DNA of 6,870 nt from an uncultured Collinsella sp. (lineage in GTDB: Bacteria; Actinomycetota; Coriobacteriia; Coriobacteriales; Coriobacteriaceae), in contig CALJCO010000135.1 in the NCBI GenBank assembly GCA_938023905.1, positions 1 through 6,870 of the forward strand. The letters run 5' to 3'. Every line of letters begins with the position of its first letter. Position 1 is the stretch's first letter. Of this stretch, positions 1 to 6,513 are shown one piece after another. Position numbers and translations under genes: made by a program. The notes under the pieces are model-generated. The model worked only from the letters and a program-made list of their open reading frames with translations. It had not been told where the DNA came from and did not search any database.

Positions 1-2103
1 CAGAACGGAGAGCGCCCGGAAGCAATGGGCGTGGAGCTCGGCCAGCTCTGATGTGAAATTGAAGGTCAAAGTGTTGTATGTGTACGTTATGCCGTTTTGA
101 CAAACGCGCTGGGCCCTTGAAGAGAGGTATGAACTCGTCAAGACGATCAGACATGCTGCAACATTGCGGGAATGCGATTGTTGATATTTTTGAGCGAGGG
201 CATCGAGTTTGCTGTTTTCCAAATCGAATCCCGTACGATCGACATCGTAAGCGAAAGCGCCGTCCGGCCCGCATGCCCAGTTGTACTCGGCCGCTCGCTC
301 GGTGCCTCTTTCTACACACTTCACGAACAACTCGGAGGCTGTTTGCGAATACTCGCTTGAGTTCATCAGGGATACAGAAATTTGCAGGGGCATAGATCCG
401 TCGGATGTCGAATTCATGCCGAGAATTTCTTCCGATACGTCAGCGCAATCAGCGTTTTCGATGCGGTTTGAGGCAAAGGCGAGCGCCTGTATGGGGAGGA
501 ATTGATTGAATGTGACTATGAACTGATCGGCAATTCGCGCATCCCGATTCTTTATTTCATCCCAAGCTTTCTCGCATTCCCTTCGAAGGTAGTCGTACAC
601 GCTCGCACTTCCGCACACTTCAGCCATTGACTTGGCGGCTTTGAGATACGGCGCGTTCGGCATTTCTGCGGTATGCAGAATGAAATCCGCAAAACTGCCG
701 TTCCCTTCTTTTGCGAAGTGGCGGCATATCAAGAAGTCGCGAAGATTCTGCTCTTCCATTCTTATGGCTAGCACGCCATCGGCGGAGGTAAGGATCGTGA
801 CAATTTCCTGGTCGTTCAATCTGGATGCAAAATCCCGAATCTCGGCGTCGTCGTACCCCAGCCCCAAGAGCTCCTCGTAACAAGGGTCTCCTTCAATAAG
901 ATCGCAGCAGTCGTAGATTGCAAGGTTCTCTGCGAGACGCTGCTCCCTGCTGGAGTACCCAGCTAAAGCAGAATTCATATAGATGTTCAAAAGATCGTAT
1001 GGCTCTTGGATGGCTTCGAAATTGCCGTCTGCTATGGGGCTTGCTGCCATGATAGCCAAGCGCAGGTTTCCGTTTGCGATTGCCGATACTCTCTCCCTCA
1101 GTGCTATGTTTTTTATGTTGTATTCGGTCTCGAGTATCGCTTCTATATTTTCCGCGGTTAGAGGCTCCAGCTCTATTTCTCTGAAATTTAGATAACTGCC
1201 GATTTTTGCGGTCAACTCGCTTCGGTGCATCTTCCTGCAGGTGAGGACAATCTTTAGCTTTTTGTTTTCCAAACAGATTCCCAGCAAGTGCTCAAGTGAC
1301 AGGTTGCCGTTTGCATCATCGACTAGAAGGATAATGTTTTCCGACTCCGACAAAATCAGCTCGATATCATCGTCGAGATGCGATGAATACCTAGAGTCCA
1401 AGATAAGAAGATCCCATTGATGCCGTTTGCTGAATGAGAGGCATGCGTCGAGGGCGATCTTGGTTTTCCCCGATCCAGACTGCCCCTGAATCACCACTGC
1501 CTTGTTTTGCTCTATCGATTCGACGATGACTGAAAACTCGGAATCCCTGTGCATGAGGAGCTTCGACAGGTCGGTTGAGAAACGGTCGTTCAGGCTTCGC
1601 TCGATGAAGCGGTCTGGGGCGATGAATGATCCCTTTCCGAGTGGAACGCCCAATACCGTATGCGCTAGCGCAGGGTATTTTCCATCAAGGTCGCTCGCAA
1701 TTGTCTCTGGCCCGATTATTTCTATCCGTGGATCGATGGCACGGACCTCCTCGAGTACCAGAGGTGAAAGGCGAAAGTATGTGTGGCACAGGATGATTCG
1801 ATCTATGAGTTGCGGATTGATTCCGGTTTTGCTCCTGTCGAGGCAGTCTTTAGCATCATTTAGCAGCTTATTGCGGATGTCGGATTTAGAGGTTGTGTAT
1901 GCCGCGAAGAGGTAGTGTCCATTCTCTCCTACGGAGTACATGTCTGGCACTCCGGTCGTGGTTTTATCCGTGCCGCATTGGGATCCTAATTCAATGATGT
2001 TGTTAAGCGAATATCTCCTATATAGATACTGATTTGCTAGTGTTTGAAAACGCCCGCCTTCGATCTGCCTTAGCTCTTCTTGGATCTGATTTATTTGGGA
2101 CAT
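1..2103 (-). CDS. STAND-type NTPase with restriction-endonuclease-like N-terminus (C-terminus cut by window edge)
   Basis: The minus frame is open from the ATG at 2101-2103 to base 1 without a stop, giving 701 codons; the end lies outside the window. The start has GAGGAG at 2108-2113 with a 4-nt spacer. Residues about 18-100 resemble the Mrr-like nuclease-fold domain that heads many bacterial STAND proteins: FQTLANQYLY near 19, GTDKTTTGVPD at 44-54 and LFAAYTTSKSD at 65-75. D54 would be the usual metal-binding aspartate; the following (D/E)xK-type position reads AYTT, so catalysis is uncertain. The NTPase core has Walker A GQSGSGKT (207-214), Walker B IILLVDDAN (257-265) and a sensor-like IVLTCR (285-290). 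Residues about 340-701 look alpha-helical with no membrane segment, as expected for a ligand-sensing repeat region. Known family role: nucleotide-dependent oligomerisation that activates the N-terminal effector on sensing phage. The role here is inferred. GC is about 43% in a sampled row, lower than the KAP gene upstream. The coding call is firm; the nuclease assignment is moderate. Confidence 0.85.
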   Translation of the reverse strand, partial: MSQINQIQEELRQIEGGRFQTLANQYLYRRYSLNNIIELGSQCGTDKTTTGVPDMYSVGENGHYLFAAYTTSKSDIRNKLLNDAKDCLDRSKTGINPQLIDRIILCHTYFRLSPLVLEEVRAIDPRIEIIGPETIASDLDGKYPALAHTVLGVPLGKGSFIAPDRFIERSLNDRFSTDLSKLLMHRDSEFSVIVESIEQNKAVVIQGQSGSGKTKIALDACLSFSKRHQWDLLILDSRYSSHLDDDIELILSESENIILLVDDANGNLSLEHLLGICLENKKLKIVLTCRKMHRSELTAKIGSYLNFREIELEPLTAENIEAILETEYNIKNIALRERVSAIANGNLRLAIMAASPIADGNFEAIQEPYDLLNIYMNSALAGYSSREQRLAENLAIYDCCDLIEGDPCYEELLGLGYDDAEIRDFASRLNDQEIVTILTSADGVLAIRMEEQNLRDFLICRHFAKEGNGSFADFILHTAEMPNAPYLKAAKSMAEVCGSASVYDYLRRECEKAWDEIKNRDARIADQFIVTFNQFLPIQALAFASNRIENADCADVSEEILGMNSTSDGSMPLQISVSLMNSSEYSQTASELFVKCVERGTERAAEYNWACGPDGAFAYDVDRTGFDLENSKLDALAQKYQQSHSRNVAACLIVLTSSYLSSRAQRVCQNGITYTYNTLTFNFTSELAELHAHCFRALSVL

Positions 2104-2144
2104 TTTGCTCCTCGCGATAAATTCGCCTTTTGATTTCTCTTTTC

Positions 2145-2231
2145 TTACTCTAGTCCGCCTACCTCAGCAAGCCTTACAAGCTCGAGGGACGAGTCGACGA
2201 CGTCCTCGAAGTCAAGCCCCGCCGCATAGGC
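2145..2231 (-). pseudogene. Possible C-terminal remnant of an unknown protein
   Basis: Read on the minus strand to the TAA at 2145-2147, this frame gives AYAAGLDFEDVVDSS, then LELVRLAEVGGLE and the stop. Its codons are strongly G-first and GC-rich at third positions, as expected of real coding sequence from the GC-rich part of the window. No start codon with a ribosome-binding site precedes it: upstream in frame the sequence becomes basic and low in complexity, and a stop lies at 2283-2285. A neighbouring minus frame (THLTAAISDGVTRPPLALSEG) would join it if one base were removed near 2231. This suggests a frameshifted remnant. The family is not recognised, and a chance open frame in GC-rich DNA cannot be excluded. 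Confidence 0.25.
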
Positions 2232-2373
2232 CCTCGGATAAGGCGAGCGGAGGGCGCGTGACCCCGTCGGAAATGGCCGCCGTTAGGTGCGTGTTCGAGA
2301 GCTGCGCGGCGGAGCTGGATGGAGCCTGGGCAAGGCATTAGGGCATCCTCGTCCTTGTCGTAAGACTGCCATT

Positions 2374-2385
2374 AGAAGATCTTCT
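2374..2385. repeat. 12-bp perfect palindrome
   Basis: AGAAGATCTTCT is its own reverse complement. It lies 43 bases beyond the KAP stop. It has no loop and no T run, so it is not a standard terminator. It could be a dimer-binding site or chance. Confidence 0.3.
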
Positions 2386-2428
2386 GCAAATCCTAAGCCA
2401 CGTTTCAACTTGGCAACAGCTGCGGATC

Positions 2429-4264
2429 CTAGATATCGGCAAGACATTCGAGACTCTTGGATATGGCGTCGAAATAGATCCTTTGGTAATACTCCATGGT
2501 CTCGACCTTGCCGATCTCCGATCCGAGCCTCTTGGCCCAAGCTACGAGGGCCTTCCTGTCCTCGCCCTCGAGCGAGGCCGTGCACGACCTCATGTGGTCG
2601 CCCGGAAAAAGGACACTGTGCACAAGCCGAATATCTTCGGGAGGCATCTTCTCCATCGCCCTCGCGAGGAGGGAAGTGTCGAGGGAAATGAGCGACAGGA
2701 TGGGTTCCGACCAGTCATCTGATTTCGAGAAAGCCAGATAGAGCTTCGTCGCGAATTGGTCGGGGGCGTTTATCAGGACGTTGCCAAGAGACTCCGACTC
2801 CCGTTCGCGTAGCGTCGTCAAGGCGAGCTCCCTCAGCCTGTCGACCTCCTCCAAAGCCGGAATCTCATGCGCTTCGCTCGAGTCGAAAGGGATCTCCTGC
2901 CATTCGACTCGATTCTTTCCGATTGACCTCACTGCAGACTCGGGATCCCGTCCAATGGAGGATTCCATCGCCTTGACGAGCGGCGCGACCCCTTCGGGAA
3001 AGGCGTCAGCAAATTCCCCCGCAATGCCTTTGACGGCACGCAGGACGTCGGGATAGACGTCGAACGACAAGCCGCGGCTCCCGTCCCCGGGGACAATCCC
3101 GGCGACTAAAGTCTCCACCATGCCAAGGACATCGGCATCGCGGAAAGTGGCGTGTCTGATGCCTTCGATACATTCAATAGCTTTCCGCGCGGCCGGCCCG
3201 TCGGGATGAAAGGTCGCAAGGTAATCTTCCAGGCAGGAACGAACATGCTTGGAATCGACCCCCTCACACCTCTCGAAAAAGCGGGGGATGAAGTCCAGAG
3301 CGGCGTATTTGAGCCGGCGCGACTCGAAAATGCCACCCCTAAGGATGGAATCCTCCCGGCTTGACGGAGGCCCGATGCGCATCCCCTTCGCCGCCCCCGC
3401 TGCAAAGCCGAAAGCCTCTTTGAAAACTGCCCTGGCAGACTCCGGGTCGGTGGGTTCAGCGAAGAACCCGGATTCCTTCATCCCGACCAGCACGGGGCGC
3501 ATCTTGCTGAGGGATCGCAAGTTCGGCGATTCGCTTCCTTCAATCGCCGAAACGGCGTCCTCGAGCGCGCCTGGGTAGATGCCGCCCAGCACGCCTCCCA
3601 GAACGCGTTCCACAACCGAGCCGACCGAGGGCCTGAACCGGCACTTCCGCCAGACGGTCTTCTCGATGAGGCTCTCGTACTCCCTGGTCGTCCCCTTCTC
3701 CCCCTTCGGTCCTAGCCCTTTCCTCCACTCATCCTCGTTGCAGACGAGGAGGACCTTCTTCCTGCAGCCAACGACGAGGTGGTCGACCGCCCCGAGCAGC
3801 TCGCGAATGCCCATGTCGCACCTCTCCACGTCGTCTATGACGAGGAGGGTCTCGGGGCCGATGATGAGGTTCACGGCATTCAGCGGCGCCATCTTGAGAT
3901 CGACGCCCGCCTTCTTCTCCAGCTCCCTGATCTTTTTCCCGAGGAACGATATTCCCGTGTCCTTGGCGAACCCGACGAGTGAATCCCACCTGCCCCTCTC
4001 CCCGCCGGCCGCGCACCCTATGGCGTATTTCGAGATGAAACCAGACTCAATCGCCCCGCAGAGCTCCGCTAAGTCCTTGGCGCCGTAGGCGGACGCCACC
4101 ACGACGGGATGCCGGCTCTCATCCTCCTCCAGCTTCTCGGTCAGTGCGTGCTCGACAAAGTAGGTTTTCCCGCATCCCCATTCCCCGGTAAGCATGAGGG
4201 CGTACGAGTTCTCCTTGTCCTCGATGTACTCCCTCACGACGCCGATGATGTCATCCTCGTTCAC
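2429..4264 (-). CDS. KAP-family (AAA-like) P-loop NTPase
   Basis: This is a predicted 611-aa cytoplasmic ATPase ending in TAG at 2429-2431. Numbered from the GTG at 4262-4264, it has Walker A GEWGCGKT at 27-34, Walker B LLVIDDVERC at 140-149 and a sensor-like VLLVCNEDEW shortly after. The short lead-in before the P-loop (EDKENSYALMLTGEWGCGKT) and the hhhhDDhER Walker B are hallmarks of KAP NTPases. Many family members carry membrane helices inserted in the NTPase domain; none is visible here. Residues about 250-611 are helix-rich and unrecognised, and probably form the sensor or partner-binding part. I chose GTG 4264 because AAGGAG lies 8 nt upstream and the P-loop then sits at the usual distance. 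The frame stays open to ATG 4393, with other possible starts at ATG 4351 and GTG 4297, but that extension overlaps the orphan tail upstream and looks low-complexity. KAP NTPases recur in anti-phage loci; the exact role here is unknown. Composition is GC-rich (about 65% in a sampled row), unlike both large neighbours. Confidence 0.85.
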   Translation of the reverse strand: MNEDDIIGVVREYIEDKENSYALMLTGEWGCGKTYFVEHALTEKLEEDESRHPVVVASAYGAKDLAELCGAIESGFISKYAIGCAAGGERGRWDSLVGFAKDTGISFLGKKIRELEKKAGVDLKMAPLNAVNLIIGPETLLVIDDVERCDMGIRELLGAVDHLVVGCRKKVLLVCNEDEWRKGLGPKGEKGTTREYESLIEKTVWRKCRFRPSVGSVVERVLGGVLGGIYPGALEDAVSAIEGSESPNLRSLSKMRPVLVGMKESGFFAEPTDPESARAVFKEAFGFAAGAAKGMRIGPPSSREDSILRGGIFESRRLKYAALDFIPRFFERCEGVDSKHVRSCLEDYLATFHPDGPAARKAIECIEGIRHATFRDADVLGMVETLVAGIVPGDGSRGLSFDVYPDVLRAVKGIAGEFADAFPEGVAPLVKAMESSIGRDPESAVRSIGKNRVEWQEIPFDSSEAHEIPALEEVDRLRELALTTLRERESESLGNVLINAPDQFATKLYLAFSKSDDWSEPILSLISLDTSLLARAMEKMPPEDIRLVHSVLFPGDHMRSCTASLEGEDRKALVAWAKRLGSEIGKVETMEYYQRIYFDAISKSLECLADI

Positions 4265-4272
4265 CTTGGTCG

Positions 4273-4278
4273 CTCCTT
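4273..4278 (-). promoter_or_regulatory. Ribosome-binding site that favours the internal GTG start of the KAP gene
   Basis: On the minus strand this reads AAGGAG, 8 nt before GTG 4262-4264. It is the best match to the anti-Shine-Dalgarno sequence among the candidate starts. The ATG at 4351 has only GAAGGG 5 nt upstream, and the GTG at 4297 has AGGAAAGG. Confidence 0.55.
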
Positions 4279-4326
4279 GTCCGCCATCGGTTTCCACCCT
4301 TACCTTTCCTATGGCCAGGCGAGAGC

Positions 4327-4430
4327 CTACTCCAGCGCTTTCGGATCCCATTCGAACCCTTCGGCCTGCCGCCTTATCGCCGGGTCGATGCACTTCTTGA
4401 CGAGCTCAAGCGCCGCGGCCGCGCGGTGCA
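4327..4430 (-). pseudogene. Orphan C-terminal tail of an unknown protein
   Basis: The minus frame ending in TAG at 4327-4329 encodes about 34 residues: LHRAAAALELVKKCIDP, then AIRRQAEGFEWDPKALE and the stop. Codons are GC-rich and protein-like (acidic end, amphipathic helix), and the style matches the KAP gene that follows. Reading back, the tail has no start or ribosome-binding site. It begins within a few bases of the TAG of the AT-richer GmrSD-like gene at 4433-4435, and beyond that the same frame runs out of frame through that gene (ending at a shadow start near 4539). I infer that the front of this gene was lost when the GmrSD-like gene was placed here. The family is not recognised. It could be the last residues of a former operon partner of the KAP NTPase. 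Confidence 0.45.
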
Positions 4431-4432
4431 AG

Positions 4433-6082
4433 CTAGTGGATGACCATTTCAAACAAATCTTTCGCGATAAAATCAACGCGCTTCTTAACGTCAAAACAAC
4501 CATTCGCATAGCGTTTAGCAAAAGCTCTTGTAGTGGCATAACGCGATTCAGCGTATATGGGCAGCTTTTCCTTAAGCGATTTGTCTTTACATTTCGCGTT
4601 AAGTCGCTCTTCTAGCATGAGCAAGTTCCCAATAATCGAGTTTTCCTGAGCCTGCGAATCCGGAAGAATGTGCTCTATTGTGAATGCCTCAGAAACCCTA
4701 ACACCAGACTTAAGCTCCTCGAGCAAGGCAAGGACCAACTTGCAGCGATCCTTCAACTTTGTTTCGCTATACAACGGCCACGAATGAGACCATCCAAGCG
4801 AAAGGAGATTAATTCGAAATGTTTCTTCTGAAGGCAGTTTTTCGTTAAAACTATTTTTCCACTCATCTAACACTTGCTGGGTGCAGTTCAACTCGATTGC
4901 GTATGAGTGTTTCACGATCGAATCCGATAGGTGGTTCGACTCCATTCCCCCGATTATCTTATAGCAAATATAGAACCGGTAAATAAATCCAATCGCATCA
5001 TCATACTGCTCGCTCGTTAGCTGCTCTATTTCGCGAGCGTGCATTAAACTCATAAGAAGCGGCCTGAAGACGCGGACATTGTGTGTTCTTAAGAAACTCA
5101 AGATTTCCGCATTTCTGTCATCGCTGGTTGGCTCGACAATCTCTGCATAATATCCGGCTTTTAGCCTTAAATCATAGAGAAGATCAGCAGCCTTCTTTGG
5201 ATCCGTAAAATCCCTTATTTTCTTATATGCTCCATCCTTGTCGCCTTGTCCTAGGCGATATTTTTGAATTGCGTAGTGACGCAAAAAAGCTTTCATGTTC
5301 GAGCCGACTGTTGCTTCAATTTCCGACCATACCTGTTTTGCATCATCGCGCTTTTCTATAGGATGGATATAGCGCATAATATAGTTCTTCAGAAGCTCAT
5401 GGTCCTCAAGCTCGATACCTCGCGCATTCAATATTTCGAATATTGTGTACGAATCTTCCTCAGACGATGATTTGATGTTTACATATGCGACAGAAATGAC
5501 CGCATCCCTGAAGGCCAGCAACTCCTCATCCTTCATCTTGGCGAAACTTGCACTGAAATATTGGAAGGCTTTAACGATCAGTTCGTCTTTTGATCCGGAC
5601 GCGCGTTTGCTCTTCGAGAAAGCCACAGCAGACATGGCAGCCGCATCTTCAGGAGAGATAGCAATTACTCCTTCGACGATCCTCGTTAATGATAAATGAT
5701 TCTCCGGAGCGACGATCGCGTGCTCAACATCCTTAGTATCTATCGCCACTAGATATTTTTTTGTGCCATTAGCGTGGTTAATCATATTCCTTTTCTTGAA
5801 AGCGAACATGAGGCTAGACAGCAAGAGCGTTAGGGTAATAACTCTTTGTTGACCATCAATTATTGTAAAAACCCCGAGGCTGTCTTCTTCTTCTTCCTCC
5901 ATCAGCACTATCGAACCGATGAAATGCGACGTAGCAACTTCCTCTGTCACAAGCTTGATGTCTTCGAATAGATCTTTCCAGTTATGCTCATCCCACACGT
6001 AAGCGCGCTGATTGCGAGGGATTCTATAGATTGAGTCATTAAGCAGCTTTCCAACCGTACTCTGACGTGCTTCAAATGCCAT
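4433..6082 (-). CDS. GmrSD/SspE-type DUF262-DUF1524 protein (type IV-like restriction nuclease)
   Basis: This is a complete 549-aa protein from ATG 6080-6082 (AAGG 7 nt upstream) to TAG 4433-4435. The N-terminal DUF262 domain shows IPRNQRAYVW at 21-30, the ParB-like NTPase motif DGQQR at 76-80 and the family block FEILNARGIELEDHELLKN from 215. The C-terminal DUF1524 His-Me finger (HNH-like) nuclease has IEHILP at 469-474 with the probable catalytic H471. GNLLMLEERLN follows from 485, along with the usual basic tail. All signature residues are present, so both activities are probably intact. Known relatives (GmrSD, BrxU, SspE) use nucleotide-gated DNA cleavage against modified phage DNA, or against unmodified DNA where the host carries the mark. 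The target here is unknown, and no modification genes are visible. The frame also opens 7 codons earlier at a TTG, which lacks a good ribosome-binding site. Its GC content is about 43% in a sampled row, clearly lower than the sequence on both sides, which points to separate acquisition. Confidence 0.92.
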   Translation of the reverse strand: MAFEARQSTVGKLLNDSIYRIPRNQRAYVWDEHNWKDLFEDIKLVTEEVATSHFIGSIVLMEEEEEDSLGVFTIIDGQQRVITLTLLLSSLMFAFKKRNMINHANGTKKYLVAIDTKDVEHAIVAPENHLSLTRIVEGVIAISPEDAAAMSAVAFSKSKRASGSKDELIVKAFQYFSASFAKMKDEELLAFRDAVISVAYVNIKSSSEEDSYTIFEILNARGIELEDHELLKNYIMRYIHPIEKRDDAKQVWSEIEATVGSNMKAFLRHYAIQKYRLGQGDKDGAYKKIRDFTDPKKAADLLYDLRLKAGYYAEIVEPTSDDRNAEILSFLRTHNVRVFRPLLMSLMHAREIEQLTSEQYDDAIGFIYRFYICYKIIGGMESNHLSDSIVKHSYAIELNCTQQVLDEWKNSFNEKLPSEETFRINLLSLGWSHSWPLYSETKLKDRCKLVLALLEELKSGVRVSEAFTIEHILPDSQAQENSIIGNLLMLEERLNAKCKDKSLKEKLPIYAESRYATTRAFAKRYANGCFDVKKRVDFIAKDLFEMVIH

Positions 6083-6203
6083 GTTGATCCCTTGCCTTCG
6101 CAATAGTTTTGTCGGCCTTGCCGCCTCTCGGCGTCACCAACGCCTTCGCTACAATAAAAGTCGGCACATCGCCGAGCAGGGCCGCCTTTTCGCTCGCGAA
6201 CAT
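6072..6203 (-). CDS. Small unknown protein or C-terminal remnant overlapping the GmrSD-like start
   Basis: The minus frame from ATG 6201-6203 to TGA 6072-6074 encodes 43 residues, including MFASEKAALLGDVPTFIVAK and, near the end, GGKADKTIAKARDQHGI. Codons are strongly G-first and GC-rich, so this is probably real coding sequence. The TGA overlaps the GmrSD-like ATG by 11 nt, a spacing typical of translational coupling. The start is weak (GGGG about 10 nt upstream), and the frame opens only 12 codons before the ATG, after a stop at 6237-6239. I therefore lean towards the end of a decayed longer gene rather than a full small gene. The lysine-rich tail resembles the ends of nucleic-acid-binding proteins only in a general way; I do not recognise the family. 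Confidence 0.4.
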   Translation of the reverse strand: MFASEKAALLGDVPTFIVAKALVTPRGGKADKTIAKARDQHGI

Positions 6204-6513
6204 GCCGACTGCCCCAATCAATCTCCGTCGCTGCCATCATCGTCGATTAACCAACATGTCAGCAGCAGGCAATCGTCACGTCCACAGTCCATTCTATATG
6301 CCGGCTGAGCATGGGGCGCATCTTAATCGCCAAGATATCCAGGAAGCCCGAGCTTCCAGGGAAATGCCTTCAGACGCCTTACGTTGGGTAGGCCCCCTAC
6401 AGAGATCTATTGGCCGTGCACCGCAAACAACGCGTTAGGCCGTTGCACGCAATCGGCCAGCCACCCAGCATCCCCAATCCGCGTCACAACTCCCTACCCC
6501 GCTCCAGCCATCG
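6204..6513. other. Gene-free stretch with decayed coding frame and hairpins
   Basis: No intact gene is seen. One minus frame, directly after the small membrane ORF, reads MAGAG, TAG, then GVVTRIGDAGWLADCV and on to TAG, then GGLPNVRRLKAFPWKLGLPG to TAA, then a last segment to TGA near 6218. The segments look partly coding but are interrupted by four stops of all three types, which suggests decay rather than recoding. Three inverted repeats are visible: 6342-6357 (6-bp stem, 4-nt loop), 6388-6400 (GTAGG/CCTAC) and 6438-6458. None is followed by a T run on either strand that would make a standard terminator. Confidence 0.4.
6438..6458. repeat. Imperfect inverted repeat (hairpin)
   Basis: GGCCG at 6438-6442 pairs with CGGCC at 6454-6458, and TTGC pairs with GCAA inside, with a single bulged T at 6453. 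A related copy, GGCCGTGCACCGCAA, lies just upstream, starting at about 6412, as a direct repeat. No T run follows on either strand. It could be a recombination or protein-binding site, or chance in GC-rich DNA. Confidence 0.3.

Larger units (their letters stand above)
2104..2428. other. Spacer between the KAP and STAND genes with coding-like debris
   Basis: No intact gene is seen in these 325 bases. The 50 bases next to the STAND start are AT-rich and hold its Shine-Dalgarno box (2108-2113). The rest is GC-rich like the KAP gene and contains open, codon-like stretches on both strands that do not form a complete frame. One is a minus C-terminal tail at 2145-2231, listed separately. The other is a plus-strand stretch of about 35 codons ending in TAG at 2339-2341. 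No hairpin followed by a T run marks the end of the KAP gene, and no convincing sigma-70 promoter is visible in front of the STAND gene, so read-through from upstream is possible. Confidence 0.5.

Noticed and set aside
1502..1915. 137-codon plus ORF opposite the STAND gene
   Set aside because: It is antisense to the NTPase core, with Ser/Arg-rich shadow composition and no ribosome-binding site.
2105..2341. 78-codon plus ORF in the spacer taken as a whole gene
   Set aside because: Its first half is an Arg/Pro-rich shadow of the minus-strand tail and its start lies in the STAND leader; only the last 35 codons look coding-like.
5947..6240. Minus ORF starting MMAATEIDW across the GmrSD-like start
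   Set aside because: Most of it overlaps the DUF262 gene and the GC-rich tail in a third frame, giving an Arg/Cys-rich shadow peptide.
6341..6360. Hairpin GGAAGC-CCGA-GCTTCC as a rho-independent terminator
   Set aside because: No T run follows the stem on either strand.
6434..6440. Integron attC-like core GTTAGGC on the plus strand
   Set aside because: It fits GTTRRRY, but no RYYYAAC partner in the right orientation lies within about 150 bases, and no cassette-like gene or integrase is present.
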